In this document: one piece after another, positions 1 to 11,205 of the stretch
Position numbering within the stretch: position 1 is the first letter of the stretch
How the letters are laid out: every line of letters starts with the position of its first letter
The notes under the pieces: generated by a model
What the model was told of the DNA's origin: nothing
What the model saw: only the letters and a program-made list of their open reading frames with translations
The model's database searches: none
NCBI GenBank assembly: GCA_016946835.1
Contig: JACVTC010000001.1
Coordinates: forward strand, 2,495,001-2,525,000
Reading direction: 5' to 3'
DNA length: 30,000 nucleotides
DNA from: Neocallimastix lanati (nom. inval.)
Taxonomy: Eukaryota > Neocallimastigomycota > Neocallimastigomycetes > Neocallimastigales > Neocallimastigaceae
Translations under genes and position numbers: made by a program

Positions 1-5
1 TATTA

Positions 6-157
6 TGTAAATTTAATTATGAAAATATTGATATCATTTTTTTTATAAAATAATTAGAGGTAATCATTAATTTTAATTGTTTTAATATTTTAATTTAAAT
101 ACAAAAAAAAAAAAAAAAAAAAAAAAAATTTTTTTTATTATTTAAATTAAATTGTAG
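6..157 (+). other. Probable phase-2 intron of the left-edge LRR gene
   Basis: A GTAAAT donor at 6 follows AT, the same exon-end form used at several exon ends in the paralogues. The acceptor ATTGTAG ends at 157. The interval is AT-rich with a poly(A)/poly(T) run. Only five bases of the upstream exon are in the window, so the donor is a guess from family pattern. Confidence 0.5.
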
Positions 158-1488
158 GAATATATCTGATAATTCAAATTTAAACGGTAAAATCAAAAAT
201 GATGTTAATATTAAAAAATGTTATATTAATCATACTAAAGTTTGCATTGAAAGTAAGAATGTATGTAATTATATTGATTCATCGAATATTTGTGGCGAAA
301 ATGGTTCTTCTGGTTTTTCTACTTTTATTATAATAGGTTTAATAATAATTATTATTGCCTTAATATCTTATATAGTTTATTTCTTTTATTATAATAATAA
401 TAATAAAAATAATGGATTTGCACGTATGGCTAAGAATGTAAAAGAAGTTAATGATAGTATGTATAGTAATGATTCTAGCGCAGTTCAAAATGTATTGAAA
501 AGTCGTACTAGTAAGGAAGTTATTAATTCTATTAATGAAGCAGTAAATCATGTAAATTCTGAAGAAGATGTTAAAGCTATGAATGCAGAGATTGCCTTTT
601 CTAATGGTTTAAAAATAGTTGGTTCTCCAATTGATGCTTGTAATTTAAATAAAAATGCAAATAAAAATGTTGAACTTGAAGAAATCTTTAAAGATGTTGA
701 TAGTATTGATGGAGAAATAACACAAGCTAGTGGAAATAATTTTGAAAATGGTAATACAATTCCTTCTTTGAATCGTTCTGTTATTTCAAATCCTGGTATT
801 AATTCAGATCATACTGTACCAATATTTAATTCTTTACCTAGATTAAATTATATGAATAATACCAAACCAAATTTATCATCTCATAATAATTACATTTTGA
901 ATAATAATAATCCATTTCAAGCTTTAAATACTCTTAATACTAATGGTATAAGAGCAAATATTAATGATGCTAGTAGTAGCCCAAGTAGTCCAAGTAGTCC
1001 AATTAGTGTTAATCTATTTAATATAAATAATACATATTCTAAATTAAATACCAATACCCAGACAGATATGAATGATTCTACCCTATTAAATATTAATAGT
1101 GGCATATCTCATAATTCTGTTGGGAGTAGTAATATTGAGATTAAGAAGCGTCCTCGTTCTCGTTCATCTTTAGCTAAAGCATCAGAATCTATTACAAATA
1201 ATAATATGAATATTTTAAGAATGAATGCAAGAGATACAATAATGCCTGGAATTCGTCAAGATTATGCTAAGGATTATGTTAATGAATATAATAATAAAAT
1301 AAATATAATTAATTCGGAAAGATCTTCCCAAGTCTATACAAATGATCTATGGAATACAGTAAACGGATTTAATTTGGAAAACTTTAACAACTTTAATACT
1401 ATTCAGAACAGTCCAAATCAAAGTTTAATTCAACCAAATAATCAAAATATCAATATTCAAAATTATGAAAGTAATAGTAATAATAATA

Positions 1489-1521
<33 letters not shown>

Positions 1522-2321
1522 GAAATACGAATAATGTTAAAAATATTGTAATTAAAAATGGTCAAAATAAAATTACTTTGGTAAAGCGTAATTCTAAGGG
1601 TAATTCAAATAATAATAATATTAAAAATAATAATAGTATAAAGAATCCTGTTCTTTTGACTTATCCTGTTTATGGTAGTTTAAAAAGGAAAAATCAATTA
1701 AATAATCAAAATAATAATAATAATAATGGAGGAAATGGTATTTTAAAAAAGGAAGCTATAACTGTAATTAAAGTTAAACCAATAAATATTAATAATAATA
1801 ATAATAGTGGTAGTAGTAGTAGCAATAGCAATAATAATTATAATAATGATAGTAATAGTACATATATATTAAAGGCATCACATACTAGTCTTCCAACTTT
1901 AATTACCAATTCATCAGAACCAATTAAACCTAAAAATTCTGCAACTTCAATACCTTCAATATCAGTAAAACGTAATCTTTCCTTTAATAGTACTGGTTCA
2001 ACTATCAATACAGATACTAATACTAATATTACTAGTTTAATTACTTCATCTAATTCTATTTCATTTTCATCTAATTTCAGTAGTAGTTTTAGTGAAGATG
2101 AATTATCAAAGAATATTATGTTCCAAAATCCTTCAATTAATAAAAGTAACAGTAATAGAACCGGTAATTCAAATAATCTTTTACCAATTTTTAATCATAA
2201 AGATAGTATAAAAAGTTCTACTAATTGTAGTGTTAGTACCGGTAATGTCAGTAGTAGTTTTGATTTACATCTAGATTCTGTTGAATTGGATGAATTTCTT
2301 AATGAACTCCATACTAAATAA
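158..2321 (+). CDS. LRR receptor-like transmembrane protein, 3' part (last exon)
   Basis: This is the last exon of a gene whose 5' part lies outside the window. An acceptor (ATTGTAG, ending at 157) precedes an open frame running to the TAA at 2321, 720 residues. An ATG at 426 is in frame but internal: the frame upstream of it encodes the family's ectodomain end. Order, in local residue numbers: start of the last repeat (NISDNSN, as in the two paralogues); four-cysteine cap C-x7-C-x6-C-x8-C (21-45); transmembrane helix about 54-77 (nt 318-389); then a tail of about 640 residues rich in Asn and Ser, with poly-Asn runs (nt 1483-1521) and poly-Ser. A basic patch KKRPRSRSS (nt about 1143-1169) and an acidic/hydrophobic C-terminus (VELDEFLNELHTK) stand out. 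Unlike its paralogues it does not end in LPPYSQ. The preceding exon probably ends at about position 5 (AT|GTAAAT), giving a 152-bp intron. The topology is inferred from the sequence; ligand and function are unknown. Confidence 0.85.
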
Positions 2322-2577
2322 TAAATTTTATTTTATTTTATTTTAATTTTTTTTTTTATTTATACTTTATAATATTTTTTAAAATAAAATTTATTATTAT
2401 TATTATTTTTTTTATATTTGGTTTTTTTTTCTTTTTTTTTTTTTTTGTATTTTAAAAAAATATAATTTAATAATTAATAATTAATAATTAATAATTAATA
2501 ATATTAATAAATAAAAACAACAAAAATAAGTAATAATAATAAAATAATAATAGTAAATAATAGTAATAATAGTAATA

Positions 2578-2639
<62 letters not shown>

Positions 2640-3091
2640 TGTAAAAAGAATAAAAATAAAAAAAAAAAAAAAAAAAAATTAATAATAAAAAAAGAAAAAA
2701 GGAAAAAAGAAAAAGAAAAAAGAAATTAAAATGTAGAAAAAAAAAAATTACCATTTATTTATTGATATAATATTAATAATTTCATTTTAATTAATATATC
2801 AAAATATAAAAACACTTTTTTTTCTTTTTTATTTTTTTCTTATTCTTTTTATTTCTTTCCTTTTAAATTTTTTTTTTTTCTTCTTTTTTTAAATCTTAAT
2901 TTATTATGTTATAAAATCATTTTATTAAATTCATTTTCATAAACTATTGTTTATATTGAAAAATGAAAATTAAAAAAGTAATAAATAATCTAATTAATAA
3001 ATAATTAATAAATAAATTAATTGATAAATTGATAAATAAACTAATAAATAAAATTAATAAATAAAATAAATAAATAAAAAAACTAATAATA

Positions 3092-3122
<31 letters not shown>

Positions 3123-3262
3123 AAATAAACTAATAAATAAAATTAATAAATAAAATTAATAAATAAATAAATAAATAAACTAATAATAAAATAAATAAAT
3201 AAAGAAATAAATAAAAAATAAATAAATAAATTAATAAATAAACTATATATACATATATATTT

Positions 3263-3313
<51 letters not shown>

Positions 3314-3337
3314 ATATATATGTATATATATATTTTT
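2322..3337. repeat. AT-rich low-complexity intergenic tract: (AAT)n, (AAAT)n, poly(T)
   Basis: No gene is supported here. The stretch holds homopolymer runs, an (AAT)n array (about 2577-2638), a long degenerate (AAAT)n tract (about 2990-3240) and a poly(T) run (about 3269-3306). Reading frames across it encode only monotonous Tyr/Phe/Leu and are artefacts of the repeat. Confidence 0.85.
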
Positions 3338-3839
3338 AATTATTTTATTTAATTTACCTTATTACATTAAAAAACTGTCTCATGAAAAACATATTGCATT
3401 TCGAAACTTTAAGCCTTACTTTAACTGTAAAAATGTTGATAATTACCTTGAACAATTTAATAAATATGAAAAACTTTGCAAATTAATCAAGAAAACAAAG
3501 AGCAAATTTCGTTCTGCTAGATTTTAAGGCTAATATTGTAAAAATAGGTAATTATTTTTTGAATAAAAGATTTCAAAAATGGTTGGAGATGTTTAAAAAA
3601 AAAAATGGCTAAACCATCTTATTCATCTACCTCACTTACTTGCATTAAATCTAAAATCTGGTCAAGATATTATCTCTCCTACTAAGCAATTTGATAGAGG
3701 GGCTGAATATTATAAAGATCTAGCTTCTAACCCCTCAGGTCACAATCTTAATTGTAACTACTGGAGTCATGCTCTAAAGGAATATTAGTCTTTGATCCTC
3801 TTCCTGGAATATCAACGTTCCAATTACGATTGAAGATAT

Positions 3840-5590
3840 TAAAAAAAATCATTTCATCAATGAAAAACAACAAAGCACCCGGCCCCGATGGTATCCCGAT
3901 TGAATTCTACAAAGCTCTATTTTTGCAATGAAGAATTACTAGAAACACATCCTGCCGCTGGAAAGTGTCTTAAATTGATATTTAATAAAATCTAGAATGG
4001 GTCCTTTCCTAAAAAATGGAACGCAGCTTCTATTGTATCAATCCCTAAGAAAGGTGACCTGTCAGATTGTAGTAATTATCGAGGTATTTCTCTCATTAAT
4101 GCTGGACTGAAAATCATTTCAAAAATTATAACAGATAGAATATCTACTTACTGGCTTACACACAATTTCATATTAGTAGACCTGAACAATTTAGTTTTCA
4201 CAACCGTAAAGAATACATTAGTTTATTCATTTCCGTTAGAAAAGAAAATTTCAAGGAAAATTCACATATTTAGCCTTTTTAGATCTTAAAAAAGCTTTAT
4301 GAATCAGTTCCTATTTTTAACATTCTTACTAAATTATATCATTATGGAGTACGTGGTAAATGTTTTGAATTTCTTTGTGATTTATATACTTTATCTAAAG
4401 CTCGTGCTCGATTTGCTTCAATGTTATCAAATGAATTTCCTATTAAAAGAGGTGTTTGTCAAGGTTGCCCAATTATCTCCAATCTTATTCAGTTTTTTCA
4501 TCAATGATATACTAAATGACTGTGAAAAGTATGGTGTTAATATTGGAAGCAAAAAGAGTTGGGGTGGACTCTTTGCTGATGATGATGATGATGTTCTCAT
4601 TGCTCCTAGTACTAAAAATTTAGAAAAAAATTATTAAAAAAAGGTATATAAATGGGCTAATTTAAATGAAATGACTTTTGGTATTGAAAAATGTGCAACT
4701 ATGGTTATATAAACCAATGAACTTCCAATCTCCTCCAAACTATAGTGACCCAACCTTCCATTTAGGAATGAACGCTATTCCTAAAGTTTCTACTTATATT
4801 TATCTAGGTATTCCTTTTTTAGATGATCTCTTATTAGAACACATTATATCTCACATGCATTTTAAAGTTAGAAAATCCCTTTCTTTCATTTACACGTTTC
4901 TTTTCAAATAAACTTATTCCTATTGTATACAAGAAAAAAAATTTTCCAATCCTTTATTATTAGTAAAGTTATTTATTATTCTCCTTTACTTGGTTCAAAC
5001 AAATCTAGAACGGCTAGAATTCAAACATTAATTAATACTGGTCTATTTTGGTGTATCGGTTCCTTCTCTAAAAATGGTAAAACAAATTCGGAAAACAATG
5101 AGCTATATTAGACATAATTCTACTATGAGTACTTATGCTTTATCTCGAGATCTAAGCATCCCTCCTATTACTGGTATCTGCGCAGCCTTACAGATTAAAT
5201 CATTTGCAAAATGGAGTAAATCTTAACTGTATTATAAAGGATCTTATTAAATCTATTCCAAAAATGCCTTATTATTCCTGGACTAAAGAATCTAGAACAT
5301 ACTGTATAAAAAAAATCAAAAAAATATAAATGTGAAAAATATGACGATATTTTAGAACGTTACTGGAAATCAGTTTTAAAGGTCAAAACTACGATAGTAA
5401 CAAGTTCTCAAACAATAAAGCTATAATTATGCTTAGCTTAAAATATCCCCAATTCAACTTAGGGTTTTCATGGATTATACGTTTACGCTGTGGTTATAAA
5501 TACAATACTACTATTGCTATAAGATTGGGTAGAGTTTCAGAAGATTGTCCCTAGAATTGCCCCTGTTGTGGCGTAGGTAATGAAATCTTT
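3840..5590 (+). pseudogene. Reverse-transcriptase domain, frameshifted
   Basis: The RT region of copy 1 is readable only by moving between frames. The box reading GVCQGCP is separated from LSPILFSFFINDI by a single extra base near 4471, and in-frame stops follow, for example after the FADD box and near 5111. The catalytic FADD box carries five GAT codons (4578-4592) where two Asp are usual. After the RT palm come the YLGIP motif and a block (SRDLSIPPITGICAALQIKSF) that recurs in diverged form in the copy at 6.5 kb. The family is that of RVT_1 non-LTR reverse transcriptases, assigned from these motifs. It cannot encode an active enzyme as it stands. Confidence 0.82.
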
Positions 5591-6069
5591 TGAGCATTAG
5601 ATTTTTAAATGAGATGCTCTTGCATCTTTTAGATGGAAATTCTTTAAATTTCATCGATGATCTCTATGTTTTATTCCTTAGGAAGATTAGAGTGCTTAAT
5701 CCTCTTTCTTCCTATGACGCTATTTCTGATTTTGAAGATTATATCAATCATTATATATACTTGTTCCTTCTTGGTGGAACTTTAGCTTTAAATGAGCTAC
5801 ATTTCGATGGAGGGGAACAGAGACAATTAAATGAACTACTTTTCAAAGGTTCATCTGAGTCAGCTGTTCCAAAAATTGTGGGCTTGGCGGAATTCTTAAC
5901 AAGTGCAATACCTATCATAAGTAGTTCATTTGAGCTATTATTTGATAGGTATTCCAAATTACCAAACTTAACCAAGAACGTCGACGTCGTACTGATAAGG
6001 CATAATGATAATACAGGATTATCATCTATTTTTTCACGAAGGTTGAATCTCGCCCTAGTAGTTCAATAA
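5590..6069 (+). pseudogene. LINE ORF2 C-terminal segment, open remnant
   Basis: This is an open frame of about 159 codons at the 3' end of copy 1. It follows a cysteine-rich motif (CPCCGVGNE) in a neighbouring frame and so is the tail of the element's polyprotein, not an independent gene. Its second half (GEQRQLNELLFKGSSES onwards) is nearly identical to the remnant at 16523-16778 and recognisably related to the end of the element at 17.6-18.6 kb. This shows that it travels with the element. It has no known catalytic motif. The annotated start is arbitrary, because the frame simply opens after a stop. Confidence 0.7.
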
Positions 6070-6424
6070 ATGATGAATCCGGGGAGAGTTTAGTGGACAC
6101 CACACTATCTATTTTAAAGATGTTACTTCTAGGTTTTATTTCTTTTTTATTTGTTAGGAAGGGAAAATTCCCGCATAGTAACAACTTTCCAAAATATATA
6201 ATATTTTTGAGATTTTTTATTTTTTATTTTTTAATTTCAAATATACTTTTCACCTAAATGTATTTTTAATAATAAAATTAATAAAGTTATGGAAGAGTAT
6301 TCTCTTCCCTATCTAAAAACAAAAAAAAAACAAACAAAAAAAAAATTATTTTTATTTAATTTTTATTTTATTTTTATTTTTTTTTTTTGTTTTTTTGATA
6401 TATTTATTTTGTGGAATATTATGA

Positions 6425-7522
6425 CATAGCCCATAGCCGATCGAATAAAGAAAGAACAAGAACTACACAGAAACTAGCTAAATCAGGATTATACTAGATT
6501 GAAGGATTTTCGAAAGGGAATAGCTTTACATCGCTTTATTGTGTTTCCAAAAGAACTTAACATTCCTTCTCTTATAGGCGAAATGCGTGATTGTTCAGGT
6601 AAGGTGCTTTAAAAAATGGAAAAACTCGAAATGTATTATCACTGATTTACTTAGAGATATATCGAGTTGTAGACGTCATGTATGGGATAAAGAAAATAAA
6701 ATTTTAGCAGACAAATTAGATAAATTTTCATCAAAAGAAAACCAAAGCAGTTGTAAACTTTTACTAGATATAGAGATATAACAGGAAAATCAATCAAAGC
6801 TAAAGGCTAATAAAAAAAAATAAATTTGAGAAAACTGGAGACGACCTAAAGCTCAACTTCAAGTATCCTGAATTTATCATAGGCTTTCGATGGATACTTC
6901 ATACCAGATGTGGATATAACTTCGAAGGTCGTGTTGCCAAAGCTGCCAATATGATTGAAGAAGACTGTCCAGAAAGATGTCCTTGTTGCTATAGAAAAAA
7001 TAGTCATCCTCGATTGGAACATTAGTTTTCTAAATGCAATCCTTTTCCGTGAATTTCATATGAAATATTTTGTGAATATTGAAATTCTTTATGAAAAATT
7101 TTATATTATTTCTAAATATTGTCCAATATCAAATAGTAATGTAAACACTAATAATTACGGATTTGAATAATAAAGAATTAAGTTCTGATTATGATAGTAG
7201 TAACGAGGAATTCAATATTAATAACGATAATAACAATAGTATTGTTAATAATGGTAGTATGCATTAATGATAGTGAAAATATAAATATTAATATTAATGA
7301 TAGTGAAAATAATAATATCATTACTACTAATGTAGTGAATAGTTCATTTGGTGAAAATTGTGTTAACTTTAAGTCATTTTCCGAATAATGAGTGCATAAA
7401 TAAATAATGTGAAGTGGTACCGATTATATAACTTCTTTCTTGGTGGAAGAGATGCGGACATTAATGATTTAAAATTATAAAAAGGAATGGGATTAAGAAC
7501 CAAATTATTTCTGGTGATAATT

Positions 7523-7556
<34 letters not shown>
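6425..7556 (+). mobile_element. LINE-like fragment, degenerate copy 2
   Basis: A 5'-truncated copy of a related subfamily. FPKELNIPSLIG (about 6550) matches the post-RT block of copy 1. KLDKFSSKENQ leads into a conserved block (about 6785-7130) that ends in a cysteine motif, CPERCPCCYRKNSHPRLEH, resembling the C-terminal zinc finger of LINE reverse transcriptases. The same block is found again at 25.15-25.5 kb. Short Asn/Ser/Asp-rich and GGRDADINDLK-like sequence follows (to about 7480), then a poly(A) run (7524-7556). Stops and frameshifts break the frame throughout. The left boundary is uncertain. Confidence 0.75.
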
Positions 7557-7557
<1 letters not shown>

Positions 7558-7866
7558 GTAATTCTTGGTGTGATCTGCGGCTCTCTTAACAGAAATTATG
7601 CCTCTGGCTAGTACTTGACAAGGGTTACTATTCCGAAAGTATAAATGCAAACTAACCAGGAATGTCAACTCTGAAAAATTTAGTAAAACAGGCTAGCAGA
7701 GCCAATTCTTCTGAAGGAAAAGACTATAATTTCTTTCAGATAGTCAATTAAAACCCTAATCCATAAGGAAATGAGATTCGTTGCATATGAACTTTTTTTT
7801 CTAATATAAAAAATATTCATGTAATTAATAATAGAATAAATTAATAAAGATTAAAGGTCGCGATAA
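7557..7866. other. Unassigned segment between LINE fragments
   Basis: This segment is richer in GC than the surrounding AT tracts and has no open frame of useful length. It may be retroelement sequence upstream of the RT palm of the next copy, but I see no diagnostic motif. Confidence 0.4.
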
Positions 7867-8440
7867 TTGCGGTTTAAAAAAAAAAAAAAAAAAAAATTAA
7901 TGAAAATTAATGGAAAGGGATTTGATATTCATCGTGGAGTGCATCAAAGATTCCCTCCTCCTCCTCTTTCTCCTATTTTATATAATTTATTTATAAATGA
8001 TACTTTAGATAACTTTGATGAATATAATGTCAGTATTGGTGATAAAAAAAAAATGATGTGGAAATTTAAAATTACAGAAGATATTATTTTAATTACTTCT
8101 AGTAAGGAGAATATGATTTCACTTCGTTCATTATATCGTCTTTAAAAGGACTAATGATAAGAACAAAAAAAAGACTTTTGGAATAAATAAATATACAAGT
8201 ATAGTAATGGTAAATCAAACCTCTTAATTTTGTTCAATCTCATACATTTGAATGAAGATTCTACTTTCTTTCTTGATATGTACTCTATTCCTAAGATTTC
8301 ATGTTATATTTATCTTGGAATTTCATTCAGTGATGATTTATCACTTTCAACCTGCTATATCAAATATGCAAACTAATGTTTGGAAGTTCTTTATTCTCAT
8401 TTTCTAATTTTATTTTTAATGAACAGCAAGGCACCTTTAT

Positions 8441-8489
<49 letters not shown>

Positions 8490-9290
8490 AATATTTTACA
8501 ATCTTATATTATCAAGTAAATCCTGTTATTATACCCCTTTACTTGGTTTCAAAAAAGAAGAAAAAAAAATTTTACAGGCAGTATTTAATCTTTAATTAAT
8601 ATTGATATGGCTCAACTGATAAACTCATAATATCAATTATATAAAATCAATAAATCAAAGAATAATTTATCTTGTAAAGGTTACATTTAAAAGAAATTCG
8701 ACTATTAGTATTTTTTTTTTTTTTTTTTTTTTTTGAGAGCTTCATATTTTCCCTATATACTGGTTTCTGTGAAGACAAGGTAAATTAAGTACTTCTGTAA
8801 AATAGGTAGATTTTCATTATATCATTAAAGATCTTGTTAAACATAGTCTTCCCATGAGTAAATATTCTTTGGGCTAAAGAATCTCTTACTCATTATATAA
8901 AAAAAAAAAAAAAAAGATCAAGAAAAGTAATATCAAAAAGTTTAATGATGTTATTTATTGAATTATATTAATCAGTTATTTATTATAAACCAAGGAATTA
9001 AAGGATCTATCTATGATAAATCAAAATTCATTCACACAAGAACTTTATTTAATTTTAGCTGTAAATACACTAAGTTTAGTCCTGGAGTTAATTGGCCTAT
9101 TACGATTAAGTTGTGGATATAAGTACAGTACAATATCACTATTGCCTTTAGATGTGATAGAGTTACAGAAAATTGTCCCATTTGTTGTGCATGCTGTGGT
9201 AAAGATGATCAATTATTTATCCATTGGATATTTGAATGCTCAACTTTTTCTAATGCTAGATTGAAATCAGTTTTTTTTTTTTTTTTTATG
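7867..9290 (+). mobile_element. LINE-like fragment, degenerate copy 3
   Basis: RT palm sequence is visible as GVHQRFPPPPLSPILYNLFINDTL (about 7937-8010), a decayed form of the usual GVxQGxPLSPxLFxLFIND box. The catalytic FADD box has decayed to ITED (about 8074-8085). A YLGIS motif (about 8310) and SCYYTPLLGF (about 8525) follow. At about 9165-9265 the frame of NCPICCACCGKDDQLFIHWIFEC shows the C-terminal zinc-finger cysteines and histidine. Long poly(T)/poly(A) runs (about 8442-8490, 8710-8734, 8899-8916) have been inserted or expanded inside former coding sequence. It is clearly dead. Confidence 0.75.
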
Positions 9291-9469
9291 GAATTATTAG
9301 ACATGAATAGTTTTGGTTTTAGAAATAATAAAAAAGAATGTTATTAATTTATTAAATCTCAGTACCTGAAAAATATATCATGAAAGAAGTATAAGATGAA
9401 ATTTACTTTTTTTTTTTTTTTTCTTTTCTTGACCTAAAAAAAAAAAAAAAAATAAAAGAAAAAAAAATT

Positions 9470-10150
9470 TAAACTTCATTTCTTATTTATAATATAATAG
9501 CATTAAGCATTTGTGGTAAATGCCTTCAATTCATTATTAATATTTTATCTTACTTCGATATTTCGAGTAAAAAAAAATTTTTTTTTAATGGTAAACTTTC
9601 AAAAAATATTTCCAATATATTGTAATGTTCTTTAGAGATGTCTCATTATCATCTATTATATTTTAATATATTTATCAATGACGTATTTGATAAATTGAAG
9701 AAATTTGATGTATATTTTGTAAAAAAAAAAAAAAAAAAAATACTGTGGTGGTTTATTTGTTGATGATGTTATCTTGCTTAATCCCAATGTAATCCTCTCT
9801 TAAAAAAATATTTTTTTTTTCAAATATTGCTTAAAATTGGAGTATTAAAAAATAAAATTGACTTCTGGAATCAGTAAGTGGGCTACACTAGTTGTTAAAC
9901 CAAGGAATTTTATAAGCTTCAAGATATTATGAAAATCCTATTTTTAATCTTGGTATTATCTTTCTACCAAGAACTAATCAATATGCATATCTTGAAATAC
10001 TATTAGGTGAATCATTGGTCATATGGCCCATAATTTATAAATTATAAATCAAACAGTAAAAAAAAAAAAAAACAGCAAAGTTAACTCCTTCTTTAGATTT
10101 TTAACCAATAAGAAGTATATCTTTTTATTTTAAAACTAGTGTCTTAGTTT
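9470..10150 (+). mobile_element. LINE-like fragment, degenerate copy 4
   Basis: Sequence resembling the GVRGKCFEF block of copy 1 appears at about 9510 (CGKCLQFIINIL). It is followed by FINDVFDKLKKFDV (about 9675) and CGGLFVDDVILLNPN (about 9742-9790), an RT catalytic box with Val in place of Ala. A YLEILLGES motif (about 9980) matches the YLGIPFLDD position. Poly(A) and poly(T) runs interrupt it. Both ends are undefined; it may continue into the homopolymer-rich stretch after 10150. Confidence 0.68.
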
Positions 10151-10327
10151 TTTTTTTTTTTTTTTTTAATTTTAGCTTAATTCTAAACAGTGTATCTTTA
10201 CCTATACTAGGATTAAATAAAAAAGAAAACTAAAAAAGTTTAAATTTTTTTTTTTTTTTTTTTTTTTTTTATTTTTTTTTTTTTTTTTTGGTTTTTTATT
10301 TTAATTGAGATTTATTTTGGAGTTTTG

Positions 10328-10373
<46 letters not shown>

Positions 10374-10648
10374 ACAAGACAAAATTAACCATGAATTCAA
10401 ATTTGATGCAAAATCATATATTAAAGCAAATTTGACATAAAAAAATTGCTTCTTCTTCATGAAGGAAACGTAGTAAATGAAATCTTTAAATAAATACATA
10501 ACTATTTTATAATACCCTTTATTACTTAGAAATTTTATATAATATACTATCATCTGTAGCTCTCTTTAGTTATTATTAAATTAGTATAGCAAAAAAAAAA
10601 AAAAAAATTAAAAAGGCATTTTTATTTTTAATTAAAATTTATGATCTA
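10151..10648. other. Homopolymer-rich intergenic tract, no gene seen
   Basis: Long poly(T) runs dominate (about 10245-10290 and 10330-10372), with some ordinary AT-rich sequence after them. A minus-strand frame here reads poly-Lys through the poly(T) and has no supporting features. Confidence 0.6.
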
Positions 10649-10656
10649 CAAAGTAG
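10649..10656. repeat. Target-site duplication, left (CAAAGTAG)
   Basis: This is an exact 8-bp match to the copy at 11198-11205, directly abutting the terminal inverted repeat of the 541-bp element. Confidence 0.7.
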
Positions 10657-11197
10657 GGATGTGGTGCATTTCGCAAAAGTTTCATTTGGCATCGTGGCTT
10701 TATATAAAATGCGGCGTACTTTAAAAAATCGTTGATGTAAGGGTGGCTTAAATTATTTTTAATAAATAAATAATAATATTTAAATTTTTAATAAATAATA
10801 ACATAATAAAATAATATTTAATATTTAATTTAAAAAAAAAATTTTAATATCTTTTGTTAAAATAATATATAATAATACTTAATTTTAAAGATATATTTTA
10901 GTATTTTTTGTTAAAATACTAACAAAATATATGATAAAATATAAAATAATATAATTTTAAAGATATATTTTATTATTCTTTGTTAAAATAATAATTAATA
11001 TTTATTATATATGTGTTTTTGAGAAATTTTTTTTGTTCTTTAAAATTATAAAAAAAAAAAAATTAACCATTAGTATTTATTTCCATTTTTATTTATTTAT
11101 TTATTTATTTACAATTATTAAAAAAAGAAAAAAAATGGGGCGTTAAATTACGAATCAAATTTAAATTTAAAAGCCACGTTCTGAAATGTAACACTCC
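10657..11197. mobile_element. hAT-like non-autonomous DNA transposon (MITE), 541 bp
   Basis: The perfect 8-bp direct repeat CAAAGTAG occurs at 10649-10656 and 11198-11205 and brackets imperfect terminal inverted repeats. The left end reads GGATGTGGTGCATTTCGC. The right end, read on the other strand, begins GGAGTGTTACATTTCAG. Further in, CGTGGCTTT is shared by both ends. No coding sequence is present; the interior is AT-rich with three related blocks built on TTTTGTTAAAATA (about 10850-10990). Eight-bp duplications are typical of hAT elements, so superfamily assignment is inference from duplication length and ends. A relative with similar ends lies at 23072-23378. Confidence 0.72.
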
Positions 11198-11205
11198 CAA
11201 AGTAG
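11198..11205. repeat. Target-site duplication, right (CAAAGTAG)
   Basis: This is the second copy of the 8-bp duplication, directly after the right inverted repeat. Confidence 0.7.

Larger units (their letters stand above)
3356..6343 (+). mobile_element. LINE-like non-LTR retrotransposon, degenerate copy 1 (5'-truncated)
   Basis: This is the longest retroelement copy, about 3 kb. In order: a region typical of the endonuclease-RT linker (about 3360-3840); the RT signature NNKAPGPDGIP (about 3865-3900); SIPKKGDLSDCSNYRGISL (about 4036-4095); GVCQGCP (about 4450); LSPILFSFFINDI and the catalytic box FADD, here FADDDDDVLI (about 4571-4600); YLGIPFLDD (about 4800); a C-terminal region with a cysteine motif (about 5550-5580); and a final open segment to 6069. 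The 3' UTR ends in the hairpin GGAAGAG-TATT-CTCTTCC (6291-6308), then CCCTATCTA and an A-rich tail. Frameshifts and stops make it non-functional. No endonuclease domain remains. Near-identical 17-19 bp AT-rich sequences at 3338-3355 and 6344-6362 may be target-site duplications but are low in complexity. Confidence 0.85.

Noticed and set aside
426-2321. A complete gene starting at ATG 426
   Set aside because: The frame is open upstream to an acceptor at 157 and encodes the conserved Cys cap and transmembrane helix, so 426 is internal.
2488-2754. Minus-strand Tyr/Phe-rich frame
   Set aside because: Translation of (AAT)n and poly(A) tracts downstream of the left-edge gene.
4299-5111. Separate small genes at 4299-4637, 4678-4911 and 4923-5111
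   Set aside because: All are pieces of one broken reverse transcriptase in shifting frames.
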